From the NCBI RefSeq assembly GCF_021496665.1, contig NZ_CP071246.1, positions 62,001-126,000 of the forward strand: a stretch of DNA of 64,000 bases. The letters run 5' to 3'. This document shows, in pieces, positions 51,481-61,460 of this stretch (positions are counted from its first letter, which is position 1; each line of letters opens with the position of its first letter). The notes under the pieces are model-generated. The model was not told where the DNA came from. It was given only the letters and a program-made list of their open reading frames with translations, and searched no databases. Origin of the DNA: Corynebacterium sp. CNCTC7651. GTDB lineage: Bacteria; Actinomycetota; Actinomycetes; Mycobacteriales; Mycobacteriaceae. The translations under genes and the position numbers were made by a program.

Positions 51481-52806
51481 CTAGATATAGGTTGCTAGAT
51501 ACAACGCGAGTGCTGCGCGCCAATTCGTGGGCGTGAAGCCGGTGGCGGTGATCTTTGTCAGGTCCAGCGTGGATTCCGCCGGGCGGCGCGCCTCCGGGCC
51601 GGCCAGTTCCGCGTACTGCTCGGTGGTTACGGGGTGCACCGAAGACGGGTCCGCGCCCAGGCCGATGAACACGGCCATGGCAATCTCGTCGCGCCCCACC
51701 GCATCACCTTCGGAGGTGATGTTGTACACCCCGTACTCCGCGCCCGTAGCCAGCAAGTGCGCGATGCCTTTGGCCAGGTCCTCCGCCCATGTCGGACGCC
51801 CGCGCTGGTCCGCCACCACGTTTGGTTCCGCGCCCTTCTCCGCCAGGCGCGCCATGGTGTCCATGAAATTCGCGCCGTCGCCGAACACCCAGGACGTGCG
51901 CACCACGTAGTGCTTCCGCGCCACCTGCGCAGCCGTGTCCCCCGCGGCCTTGGACGCACCGTACGCACTCAGGGGGCTCGCGGTCTCCGCTTCGGTGTGC
52001 GTGTCCACGCTCCCGTCAAAGATGTAGTCACTCGACACATGCACCAAAGTCAGGTCGTGCGCGTTCGCAATCGCGGCCAGGCGCGCCGGGGCGTCCGCGT
52101 TCACGGCCCAGGCTGTCCCACGGTCTTGCTCCGCGCCGTTGACATCGTTGTACGCCGCGCAATTCACAATCGCCCAGTACTGAGAGAAATCGGTCTCCGG
52201 GATGTCCGTGATGTCAAACTCCGCGCGGGTGGCAAAGTGCGCCTCGCGCTCTGTCCATACCTTGCGCAGCGCCCTGCCGAGCTGGCCGTTCGCGCCGGTG
52301 ACCAGGATTCTCTTGGGTGGTACCGGGGAAGCGTCGGCAAGCATCGGATGCCCCTCATCCGCCGCGGAGAGCTCGGTGGGGGCGAGCGGCCAGTCAATCT
52401 CCCGGTAGGAGCAGAACGCGTAATCCCCGTTCGGGTTGTAGCGCTGGTTCACCAGGTAGATGTAGCTCGTCGCGTCCTCCAACGCCTGGAAGCCGTTGGC
52501 CACCCCGCGCGGGACAAACACGGCGGTGCCCGGCGTGATCTCGGTGCCGAAACGCTCGCCGTACGTCGCGGAGCCCTCGCGCATGTCCACCCATGCGCCG
52601 TACACGCGCCCGCTGGCCACGGACACCCACTTATCCCACGGCTCCGCGTGCATGCCGCGGGTGGTGCCGCGGCGCGCGTTGAAGCTCACGTTCTGCTGCA
52701 CGGGCTGAAGCGCCTGGCCGGCCCAATTCTCCTTGAACCAGCCGCGATTATCCTCGTGCACCGCGAGCTCGTGGACGGTCAGGCCGGCAATCGGGGTTTC
52801 ACGCAT
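51481..52806 (-). CDS. rmlCD: Fused RmlC-RmlD: epimerase plus dTDP-rhamnose synthase
   Basis: 441 residues. Residues about 1-170 form a cupin RmlC-like dTDP-4-keto-6-deoxyglucose 3,5-epimerase (VHEDNRGWFKENW; FVPRGVANGFQAL). Residues about 178-441 form RmlD, an NADPH-dependent reductase with VTGANGQLGRAL, SSDYIFDG and the YGASK catalytic Tyr/Lys. The two enzymes catalyse the last two steps of dTDP-L-rhamnose synthesis. Fusion of the two is known in corynebacteria. It follows rmlB across an inverted repeat. Confidence 0.94.
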   Translation of the reverse strand: MRETPIAGLTVHELAVHEDNRGWFKENWAGQALQPVQQNVSFNARRGTTRGMHAEPWDKWVSVASGRVYGAWVDMREGSATYGERFGTEITPGTAVFVPRGVANGFQALEDATSYIYLVNQRYNPNGDYAFCSYREIDWPLAPTELSAADEGHPMLADASPVPPKRILVTGANGQLGRALRKVWTEREAHFATRAEFDITDIPETDFSQYWAIVNCAAYNDVNGAEQDRGTAWAVNADAPARLAAIANAHDLTLVHVSSDYIFDGSVDTHTEAETASPLSAYGASKAAGDTAAQVARKHYVVRTSWVFGDGANFMDTMARLAEKGAEPNVVADQRGRPTWAEDLAKGIAHLLATGAEYGVYNITSEGDAVGRDEIAMAVFIGLGADPSSVHPVTTEQYAELAGPEARRPAESTLDLTKITATGFTPTNWRAALALYLATYI

Positions 52807-52867
52807 GGTGCCCAGCGTATCGGGGTCACTGGCCCTGGGTCACTGGCCCGGTTTCCGGGAAGCGCCA

Positions 52868-52931
52868 AAGTTTGCCAAGTTCCGCTCTACCGCCTGTAAA
52901 CCCGCAGGTGGTTGCAGAACTCGGCAAACTT
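52868..52931. repeat. Long inverted repeat between rmlB and rmlCD
   Basis: AAGTTTGCCAAGTTC (52868) and GAACTCGGCAAACTT (52917) are complementary except for one base, with an inner weaker stem ACCGCCTG/CAGGTGG. The adjacent TTACGCGCGTAG is a second palindrome. In an operon it could attenuate transcription or protect an mRNA end. Confidence 0.7.
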
Positions 52932-52944
52932 ACGCGCGCGTAGA

Positions 52945-54016
<1,072 letters not shown>

Positions 54017-54022
<6 letters not shown>

Positions 54023-55459
54023 CATCCGGTACCGCTGTCGGGGGCTGCGTTCGGGCTCAGTCCTCTCGGCTGTGCCTTCGGCGACGAGTTGGTTCAACGC
54101 GTTCATCACGGACGTGCGGCTGAGGCCTGTGGCTTGCACAAGTTCGGTCGTAGACCAGGAGGTCTCCTCAGCTAACAGTCGCCTCACCTGCTGGAACGCG
54201 GTTTCGTGAGTTTCGGCCTCGGCGACTCTGTGCTTGAAAAACGTCACGGTGAAGTGAGTCAGCGTGTTGGTGAACTTCGGAGGCGGCATAAGTGCGTCAG
54301 CCGTAGCGCGGTTCATTGTCGCGATGCCGGTACCGCGATTCTCTGCAATCGGTCCTCCGCCGGGGAAGGTGAGTTCTTCGAGAAACGTTGCCAGTTGCTG
54401 GTTTCTTGTCGAGCTCGCTCCTGGGCGACCCAAATTTTCCGTAGTCACACCGCCGTAGAGCCCGCCCGGGTTCGAGATCTCCAACCGATCCACGTACATG
54501 TCTATCTGCACCGGCGTGCCCTGCGCGGAAGGGGAGTAATCGCGGTGCATCAGGGCGTTTACCAATGCTTCTCTCACGGCAACGGGGGGATAGTCCGGCA
54601 GGTCCTGGCGGTACACCTCACCGATCAATCCGGCCGTGCGCATGTTCTTTTCCACGAGACGAACGCCCTCATCCACCATTTCTGGGATAGTGCCCGTGAT
54701 TCGGGCACTATCCAGAAGGCGGATGCCCTGGGTAACATCGCCTTTCCCTTTACCTGGATACAGCGCAAAGGTCACCATGAGGCGCGGATAAAATTGTTGG
54801 GGATACTCCCCCATTGAGAGGAGGGCGGCGAGAGTCGGGTTGTCGCCCTGCAGCACCCGCAGGCGATTTAGCGCCGCCTCATCGCCGCTCTCAAACGTCC
54901 GTGGTCGGCGCGTCCGCTGGTTATCCAGGTACGCATCGAGTCGTGTTGCGTCCAGATCTGCCTGGCTCGCGTCGTCGACGGCCGTGAGATCCCAGCGCGG
55001 CTGTTTCCGTTCTTCCAAGAGCCGGTCAATCTCGTATCGCGTCAGTTTCACATCCGCATCGCCTGAGCGGGTGTAGCTCCCGTTGTACATGCCCCGATCG
55101 GACACGTAGCAGGGCTTATCCTGCACCTCCAGTTCTTCAACGTGGGCGACTAACACCGGCTTACCCTTCACCGGAATGACCTCAATCTCTGGTCGAACAT
55201 GAGGTGTGAGTCGCTCGCAGTAGGAGACCAAGCGATCTCGCTCGGCGAGGGCATCAAAAGAGTCGACGGGAATGAAACCATCTTGCTCACTGATGCCTAA
55301 GACGATAATGCCACCGGCGTGGTTGGCGAAGGCGCTGAGGGTTTCTAGGGCAGACTTGCCAACACCCGTTTTCACTTCGACGCGTTGTTGCTCTGCGCCG
55401 ACAATCTGCAAATGTTCCAGCAGCTTTTCAAGTTCCTCCGGGGACATAATACCCAACAT
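54017..55459 (-). CDS. Schlafen/AlbA_2-type ATP-binding putative DNA-binding protein
   Basis: 480 residues (ATG 55459; ATG 55447, MSPEELEKLL, is an alternative). An N-terminal AlbA_2/Schlafen AAA_4 domain (about residues 20-150: VEVKTGVGKSALETLSAFAN, GGIIVLGISEQDG, YNGSYTRSGDADVKLT), a middle helical part, a HATPase_c_4-type domain (PPVAVREALVNALMHRDYS, ENRGTGIATM) and a C-terminal winged HTH (STTELVQATGLSRTSVMNAL). Relatives are called transcriptional regulators or occur in phage-defence islands; the role here is unknown. It is bracketed by 62-bp direct repeats, and its own promoter lies in the right copy, suggesting autoregulation or acquisition as a cassette. Confidence 0.85.
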
Positions 55460-55513
55460 AACACCTACCTAACACCCTGTTATGCCAGGTGTTATGCAGG
55501 TGTTGAGTTAGGT
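55452..55513. repeat. 62-bp direct repeat, right copy
   Basis: Starts within the first codons and covers the upstream region of the Schlafen-like gene. Iterated TAACACC/GGTGTTA heptamers suggest a multi-site operator. Matches 53961-54022 at 57 of 62 positions. Confidence 0.85.
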
Positions 55514-55514
55514 G

Positions 55515-56759
55515 CTAAGTCTGTGCCGCGGGCCTAGCAGCCTTGCCAGCCCCAGCCCGGGCCCGCGCGAGACCCGCGACGTGTACCAAAGCGCCGACCA
55601 TTGGGCCGACGTACAGCGCGACTATGACGGACTGCACCACGCCCCACGGCGCCGCGAATAGCACCGCGAACGCGACGAGGGAGGCCACCACCCAGCCCGC
55701 CAGGTACCACGCGTGCCGTTCGAGCGCGAGCACAGCCACGCCGGTGATCATCAGCGTGCCCATGAATGCAGATGCCAGCGTGAGCAGGCCCAACGTCACC
55801 CCGCCCACAAACAGGTCCGGTTTGAACGCCAGGCGCAGGATCCACGGTCCAATCGCCCACGCGGCGACGAAACCGACCGCGCCCAGCGCAAGCACGGCCG
55901 CCACCGGGGCAAGGAGGGCGCGGTACACCTGCCCCCGCTTTTCGACGAAACGAACAACCAACGCTGATTGGAACCGCTGCAACGGCACGAGCACCGGCGC
56001 GCGGGTGAGCATGACGGCGTTGTTGATGGCCCCGACCATGACGGCAATCGCGGCGTCGTTGTCGGGGAAGGCGGCGGACACAGCCGTGGGAAAGCCGGTG
56101 ATCAGCGCCGCGGATGCACCGGAGGCAACCATGGCGGTGAGGACGCGGGTGAGAAAGGCCTCGCGGTCCACGTCCAGCGCCACGCGAATGTTCAGACGGG
56201 CGGAGCTTGAGGTACCGAGGATGATCAACCAGCTCGCGGCACCGATAACGGTGATCAGCAGAAACGCCGGCAACCCCCAGCCCGCCGCCCACGCGACCAG
56301 CGCAAGCGCCAGGCGTACGCCGGCGTCCAGCGCCACCAACCCGGCGTACTGGTCCCACAGGTTGGCGCCGCTCAAAATGCCGGAAAGTACTGCTTGGAAT
56401 GCGTAGCTGACCAGGCCGAACACCAAGAGGCTGGTAGCCAGGGAAGGGGACATGGGGACGATTGCGCGCATCATCCACATGCCCGCAGCAATCACCCCAA
56501 TGACAACAAACGCCGCCACCATGGATGCGAAGCGCCACGGGTTCGCTGTGCCCCGCGCGCCGGTATCCCGGGCGGAGGCGACGGCCCTGGTGGTTTCGTG
56601 CGTGATGCCGTCGATAAGCCCGGTGCTTGCGAAAAAGAGTCCCCAGAACGCGGTGAAGTAGCGGTACTCCGTCTCTATGTCCAGCGCCCAAGAGGCGATC
56701 CACATCAGGATCAGGCCGGCGGCCGCCGAAAACAGGGTGGCTAGGGAGAGTTTTTTCAT
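55515..56759 (-). CDS. Polytopic membrane protein, flippase/polysaccharide exporter-like
   Basis: 414 residues from ATG 56759, overlapping the stop of the M1 peptidase gene (ATGA). About ten to twelve membrane helices spread over the whole length, e.g. LFSAAAGLILMWIASWAL, FASMVAAFVVIGVIAAGMW and LTLASAFMGTLMITGVAVLA. The pattern and the position near rhamnose and glycosyltransferase genes suggest a MOP/Wzx-like lipid-linked sugar exporter, but no diagnostic motif is seen. A longer frame to 57194 is antisense noise from the peptidase gene. Confidence 0.72.
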   Translation of the reverse strand: MKKLSLATLFSAAAGLILMWIASWALDIETEYRYFTAFWGLFFASTGLIDGITHETTRAVASARDTGARGTANPWRFASMVAAFVVIGVIAAGMWMMRAIVPMSPSLATSLLVFGLVSYAFQAVLSGILSGANLWDQYAGLVALDAGVRLALALVAWAAGWGLPAFLLITVIGAASWLIILGTSSSARLNIRVALDVDREAFLTRVLTAMVASGASAALITGFPTAVSAAFPDNDAAIAVMVGAINNAVMLTRAPVLVPLQRFQSALVVRFVEKRGQVYRALLAPVAAVLALGAVGFVAAWAIGPWILRLAFKPDLFVGGVTLGLLTLASAFMGTLMITGVAVLALERHAWYLAGWVVASLVAFAVLFAAPWGVVQSVIVALYVGPMVGALVHVAGLARARAGAGKAARPAAQT

Positions 56760-58045
56760 GCCCCGCCTCGAAGTACCGGTGCCGGGGGCAGCGCAGTGTG
56801 GTTGAGCCAGGAATCCATCACGCCGGCCACGTTCGCACCGGGTGCCTGACGCTTCAGCGCGTTGGCGAGGTCGAACGGCTCCACCACGCCGTGGGCGCAG
56901 CTTGCGGTGTAGTCGCGGACGGCGTTGAAGAATGCGTCGTCGCCCACCTCGGCGCGCAGGGCGTGGATGGTGATGGCGCCGCGCTTGTACACGTCGTCGT
57001 CGAACATGTGGCGCGGTCCCGGATCGGCCAAGAGCCAGCGGTGCGGTGTGAGCATGGCGTGGTGGTGGGCAACGCTGTCGTCGATACGTTTGGTGCCCCG
57101 GTAGTCGGCCCAGAGCCACTCCGCGTAGCAGGCGAAACCCTCGTTGAGCCAGATGTCGTTCCACTGCGCGAGGCCCAGCGAGTTGCCGAACCACTGGTGG
57201 GCCAGCTCGTGCGCAATCAGCCGCTCGTTGCCGCGCGCGTGGTTGCGCCCGAAGATGGACTGCCCGGCGGCCTCGAGGGGGATTTCCAGCACCTCCTCGT
57301 GGACCACCGCGGTGTACTCCTCGAAGGGGTAGGGGCCGAAGACGGTTTCGAAAAAGTCCAGCATGTCCTGCTGCAGGGCAAAATCGCCCAACTGCGCGCC
57401 GCGCGGCAGCCAGGTGCTGGTGTTGCGGCCGATCTGGTGGCGCACAAACTGGCCGACGTTAACGGTGGCCAGGTACGTGGGCAGCGGCCGGCGCGTGGTG
57501 GTGGCCACCACCTGGTACGGCTGGTCCGGGCGGAGCTGGATGGCGTAGGTGGCCTTCTCATCCGGCGTGTCGTCGCAGGGGAACCAGGTGGGGGCGCCGT
57601 TGGGCTGGTTGGCCGTCAGCGCGCCGTTGTTCAGCTCCTCCCAGCCGAGCTGGCCCCACGCGGTGCGGCGCGGGCGCGGGGTGCCGCCGTACCGGATGCT
57701 CAGCTGGAACTCCGCGTCCACCGGGATCGGCTCTGTGAACGTGATGCGCAGCTTGTTGCAGGATTGGCGGAACCGCTTGACTGCTACGGGCTGGCCGCTC
57801 TCCGCCCGGGCCGCGACATCCACGCGACGCACCCGCATGGTGTCGGCCAAGTCCAGCGTCATGTGGCTCAACTCCCGCCACGCGGACAGCGTCAGCATTG
57901 CGGTGCCGTCCAGGCGGTTCGGCCCAACCTTGTAATCCAGGTCAAGCGCGTAGTGCGTGACGTGGAAACCCAGGTTGAATTCGATGCCGGTGTAGGCGTC
58001 GCGGTGTCCGGGGATTGGCGTGGAGCGCAAGCGGTGCGTGCTCAT
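56756..58045 (-). CDS. M1 family zinc metallopeptidase
   Basis: 429 residues from ATG 58045. Zinc motif HELAHQWFGN followed 18 residues later by Glu in WLNEGFACYAEW (HExxH-x18-E). An N-terminal beta domain (about 20-200) and a catalytic domain are present, but the large C-terminal domains of aminopeptidase N (about 850 residues) are missing; short M1 proteins of this size are common in actinobacteria. The usual GAMEN exopeptidase motif is replaced by a VHEEVLEIPLEAAGQ region. No signal peptide, so probably cytoplasmic. Operon with the flippase-like gene. Confidence 0.87.
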   Translation of the reverse strand: MSTHRLRSTPIPGHRDAYTGIEFNLGFHVTHYALDLDYKVGPNRLDGTAMLTLSAWRELSHMTLDLADTMRVRRVDVAARAESGQPVAVKRFRQSCNKLRITFTEPIPVDAEFQLSIRYGGTPRPRRTAWGQLGWEELNNGALTANQPNGAPTWFPCDDTPDEKATYAIQLRPDQPYQVVATTTRRPLPTYLATVNVGQFVRHQIGRNTSTWLPRGAQLGDFALQQDMLDFFETVFGPYPFEEYTAVVHEEVLEIPLEAAGQSIFGRNHARGNERLIAHELAHQWFGNSLGLAQWNDIWLNEGFACYAEWLWADYRGTKRIDDSVAHHHAMLTPHRWLLADPGPRHMFDDDVYKRGAITIHALRAEVGDDAFFNAVRDYTASCAHGVVEPFDLANALKRQAPGANVAGVMDSWLNHTALPPAPVLRGGA

Positions 58046-58050
58046 GGGCA

Positions 58051-60046
58051 CTAGCTTCCCGCGAGATGGCGCTCCAGCCAAATAAAGATCATCGACTCCA
58101 CGCGCGCTACCTGATCATTATCCGCCGCGCCGGCGTGACCACCTGCGGTGTTCTCGAAGTAATCCACCGGCTGACCAGCCTTGTCCAACGCGAGGGCAAA
58201 CGTGCGGGCGTGCGCGGGGTGCACGCGGTCATCCCTTGTAGACGTGGTTACCAGCGCCGGCGGGTACGCCACCTCCTCGCGGGAACGGACGTTGTGGAGC
58301 GGACTCCAGCGCTCAATCGCCGCGCGCTCCACCGGATCACCCGGGTCCCCGTACTCCGCCATCCAGGACGCGCCTGCGGAAAGCGTGTGGTAGCGCAGCA
58401 TATCCGTCAGCGGCACCTGAATCACGGCGGCACCGATCAGCTCCGGGTACTGCACCAGCGCGCCCGAAGTGAGCAGGCCGCCGTTGGAGCCGCCGCGGAT
58501 GCCGATCTGCGACGGCGCCGCGTAGCCGCGGCGCACCACGTCCTCCAGCACAGCGCGGTGGTCCTCCCACACCTTGTGCCGGTTCGTCTTCACCACCTGC
58601 GAGTGCCATTCCGGACCGAACTCGCCGCCGCCGCGCAGGTTCGGCTGCACGTAGAAGTAGCCCTTCTCCAGCCACCCGATTCCGCGGGCATTGCTATACG
58701 ACGGCAACAAGGACACCTCAAAGCCCCCGTACCCGCCGACAAGCGTCGGCTGGGCGCCGCGGGAGAAATCGCCGGTGATGAAGTAGGGCACACGGGTGCC
58801 GTCGGCGGAAGTGACCCAGTGCTGGCGGGTTTCCAACCCTGCGGCATCGAAGAACGCCGGCGACTGCTTGACCGGCTCGGGCGCGGCATCTTCGCCGCCC
58901 CGGGCTTGGCTGCCCGGGGCGTAGCGCAGCAGCGTGGTGGGCGTGGTGAAGCTGGATGCTGCCAGCCATGCCTCATCCCCGTCGTTGGCGCTGGTGGCTA
59001 CGACGTAGGCGGAGGCGGCATCAGGAAGCGTAAGCTCCTCCTGTTCCCACGTGCCCAGCGTGAAGCGGGTGATGTGGGTAGTCACGTCCTTGAGCGTGGT
59101 CACCAGCATCGATGTCTGGGTGAACGAGATGTTCTCCACGGTGGCATCGGCGACGAGCACGGTGAAATCGCGCGCACCGTCCTGGAACGATGCCAGTTCA
59201 ATCACGCCGAGCTGGCCTTGCGGCTACCCCGGCGAAGTCTGTGCGGGGAAGGATGAACAGCCACTGGCGGCGCACCACCGCGCCGCAGTCGGTGGGCAGC
59301 TCCAGCTCCTCGCCATCAACCCAAATGCGGGAGTTGTAGAAATCCAGCATGCGCGAGAACACGGTGCGCTCGAAGCCGGGGGTCGGGTCGAACTCCCCAC
59401 CGACCATGACATCGGTCGCCTCGCCGCGGAAGACCTCCTCGCAGTGGACGTTGCCCTCCCTGTCCCGCGTCCAGCGCTGGACCTGAGCGGGGTAGCCGGA
59501 TTCGGTGAGGGCACCTGCTTCACCCGTGTCGGTGCACACGAGCAGGGTGTTCAGGTCGACCCAGGAGACATCGGTCTTGGCTTCGTCGATACGAAAGCCC
59601 CCGGGAACGAACTCGCGGGTACCAAGGTCGAACTCCCGCACCACCGTCGCGTCCGCCCCGCCGCGGGAGAGCTGGACCAAGGCGCGGTCGTACGCCAGCG
59701 GGCGCACAGCGGCACCCTTCCAGACCCAGTCCTCGCCCTCCGTCGACGCGAGCGCGTCGAGGTCAAGCAGCACCTCCCATTCCGGCTGGTCCGAGCGGTA
59801 GGACTCCAGCGTGGTGCGGCGCCACAGCCCGCGCACGTGGGCCGCGTCGCGCCAGAAGTTGTAGAGGTACTCGCCGCGGCGCGAGACAAACGGGATCTGG
59901 TCGTCCGAATCCAGAGACTCCCGGAACCGGGCGCGCAACGCGTCATCCGCGTACGCCTCTTCGGTGGCGTCGGACCACTCCCGCGCCCAGGCGAGGGTTT
60001 CGGGGTTGTCAATCCCGTCGAGAAGCTCGGGTGCAATCTCCCTCAT
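58051..60046 (-). pseudogene. Prolyl oligopeptidase (S9A), disrupted by a frameshift
   Basis: Two adjacent frames make one enzyme of about 665 residues. The N-terminal part (59198-60046, start ATG 60046 with GAGG upstream) is the beta-propeller domain, ending LPRTDFAGVAARPARRD. The C-terminal part (58051 to about 59220) continues QGQLGVIELASFQDG and holds the hydrolase triad: Ser in GIRGGSNGG, Asp in TRDDRVHPAHA and His in GGHAGAADN. The frames meet in GTAGCCGCAAGGCCAG (about 59205-59222) and differ by one base. Either a recent mutation or a sequencing error; otherwise the sequence is well preserved. Confidence 0.85.
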
Positions 60047-60054
60047 CGGCTTCC

Positions 60055-61224
60055 TCACAGGCCGAACGCGGGGGCGATGGTGGTGAACCAGGAGCGCTCC
60101 ATGTCCTCGCGCCAGTACGGCCAGGAGTGGGTGCCAACGTTGCGGAACTCGTAGTGCGCCGGAATGTTCAGCGCCTCGAGCTTCGCGCGCAGGTCATGGT
60201 TGCACTGGTTAATCGCGGCCTCGATCACGCCGCCCTCAATCTGCAGGGTTGTGGCTGCCACGCTCGCTTCAATCTCGTTCGCGCCCAGGCCCATGATGTA
60301 GCCCACCTGGTCGTAGTGGCCGGCCAGGCCGGTGGCGGAGGAGACGTAGAGCTTGGTGCCGCGCAGCTTCTCCGCGTTGATCAAACCGTCATTCCACACG
60401 TTGTACGGCCCGCCCATCGGGCCCCACATGCGCTCCGGCGTCACCGTCTTGAAATCGGAGTTGCCGGCGCGGTTCACCGTCAGCCGCGCGAAGTTGTAGC
60501 CCTGCGGGGAGGCGGTGGCAGCGCAGCCGGAGAAGGACGCGGCGGCGTCGTAGAAGCCCGGGTTGTGCTGCGGCAGCACGAGCGCTGAGGTGCCGGACAT
60601 GGAGAAGCCCACGATGGCGCGGCGGTTATCCGCGCCCAGGGTGCGCTCCATCGGGCCGGGGAGCTCCTTGGTAATAAAGGTCTCCCACTTCTGCGGGCCC
60701 TTCAGGTACGGGGTGTTCAGCGTGTCGTCCACCCAGTCGGTGTAGTAGCTGAACGCACCCGCCTGCGGAATGACCACGTTGACACCCTTGCCGGCGAAGA
60801 ACTCGCGCACGTTGGCCATCTTCAGCCAGTCCTGGTTCTGCTCCGCACCGCCTGCGCCGTTGAGCATGTAGATGATCGGCGCGCCGTAGACGCGCTGGCC
60901 CTGCGCGTTGGTGGCGGGGACGACGGCGACGGGGATGTCGCGGTTCATCGACGGGGAGTAGACGAGGTAGGAGAGCACGTTTTTGTGGTCAACCTGCTGG
61001 ACCCAGTCCTGCGGTTTGCCGGAGCTGACCACCATCGGCGGGGTGGTGCGGGCATCCCACGCCTTCACAGTGCCTACCGGCGTGGTGCCGGCAACCTGGG
61101 CGGCGGTTACCGGCGCGGCCTGGGCGTTTGGTAGCGGTGCGACTGCACCGAGTGCGAGAGCCGCCGCGGCGGCGTTGGCGGCCACGGCGGAAGTGACGGC
61201 GTTGAACGTGCGCTTCATGCTCAT
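60055..61224 (-). CDS. Trehalose corynomycolyl transferase (antigen 85 family)
   Basis: 389 residues. A signal peptide (about 36 residues, ending AQAAP) leads to an esterase fold. Ser in GFSMSGTSAL (about residue 212) is the nucleophile, and His in NVGTHSWPYW near the C-terminus completes the triad with an acidic residue. Transfers corynomycolate between trehalose mycolates and to arabinogalactan, or to proteins, in the outer envelope. Paralogue of the frameshifted gene at 61461 with similar end (SWF...PAFGL). Its stop overlaps the region upstream of the peptidase gene. Confidence 0.92.
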   Translation of the reverse strand: MSMKRTFNAVTSAVAANAAAAALALGAVAPLPNAQAAPVTAAQVAGTTPVGTVKAWDARTTPPMVVSSGKPQDWVQQVDHKNVLSYLVYSPSMNRDIPVAVVPATNAQGQRVYGAPIIYMLNGAGGAEQNQDWLKMANVREFFAGKGVNVVIPQAGAFSYYTDWVDDTLNTPYLKGPQKWETFITKELPGPMERTLGADNRRAIVGFSMSGTSALVLPQHNPGFYDAAASFSGCAATASPQGYNFARLTVNRAGNSDFKTVTPERMWGPMGGPYNVWNDGLINAEKLRGTKLYVSSATGLAGHYDQVGYIMGLGANEIEASVAATTLQIEGGVIEAAINQCNHDLRAKLEALNIPAHYEFRNVGTHSWPYWREDMERSWFTTIAPAFGL

Positions 61225-61320
61225 GTGCGGTTATCTTACGGTCACTTTAGGAAACTTGTGTAACAATAGTGCGCAACTGTTACAGCAACGTTGAGATTCT
61301 TACGCGAAGGAAGAGCCGGC

Positions 61321-61431
61321 ATGAACCCGATTGAGCAGCTTCAGGTCCAGATCAACGAGCTTCTTGGCATGCTCATGCACCTCGGCTCTTCGATGTCCTC
61401 CCGCATCGCATTCGGGTTCGGGCTGTTCTAA
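61321..61431 (+). CDS. 36-residue amphipathic peptide, possible PorA/PorH-like envelope peptide
   Basis: A short gene with a strong GAAGGAAGAG site eight bases upstream of ATG and a TAA stop. It encodes MNPIEQLQVQINELLGMLMH followed by LGSSMSSRIAFGFGLF. No signal peptide, a single amphipathic helix and a Ser cluster (SSMSS). Small helical peptides of this size without signal peptide (PorA, PorH, ProtX) form O-mycoloylated channels in the corynebacterial outer membrane. It lies between two mycoloyltransferase genes, which are transcribed in the opposite direction. Identity as a porin is inference from size, pattern and position. Confidence 0.6.
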   Translation: MNPIEQLQVQINELLGMLMHLGSSMSSRIAFGFGLF

Positions 61432-61460
61432 GGCCCGGCGGGCTGGGTGTACCCCACCCC

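Noticed and set aside
55534-57194. Longer frames over the flippase and peptidase genes
   Set aside because: They are Arg/Gly/His-rich out-of-frame translations; the ATGA overlap at 56756-56759 defines the real gene junction.
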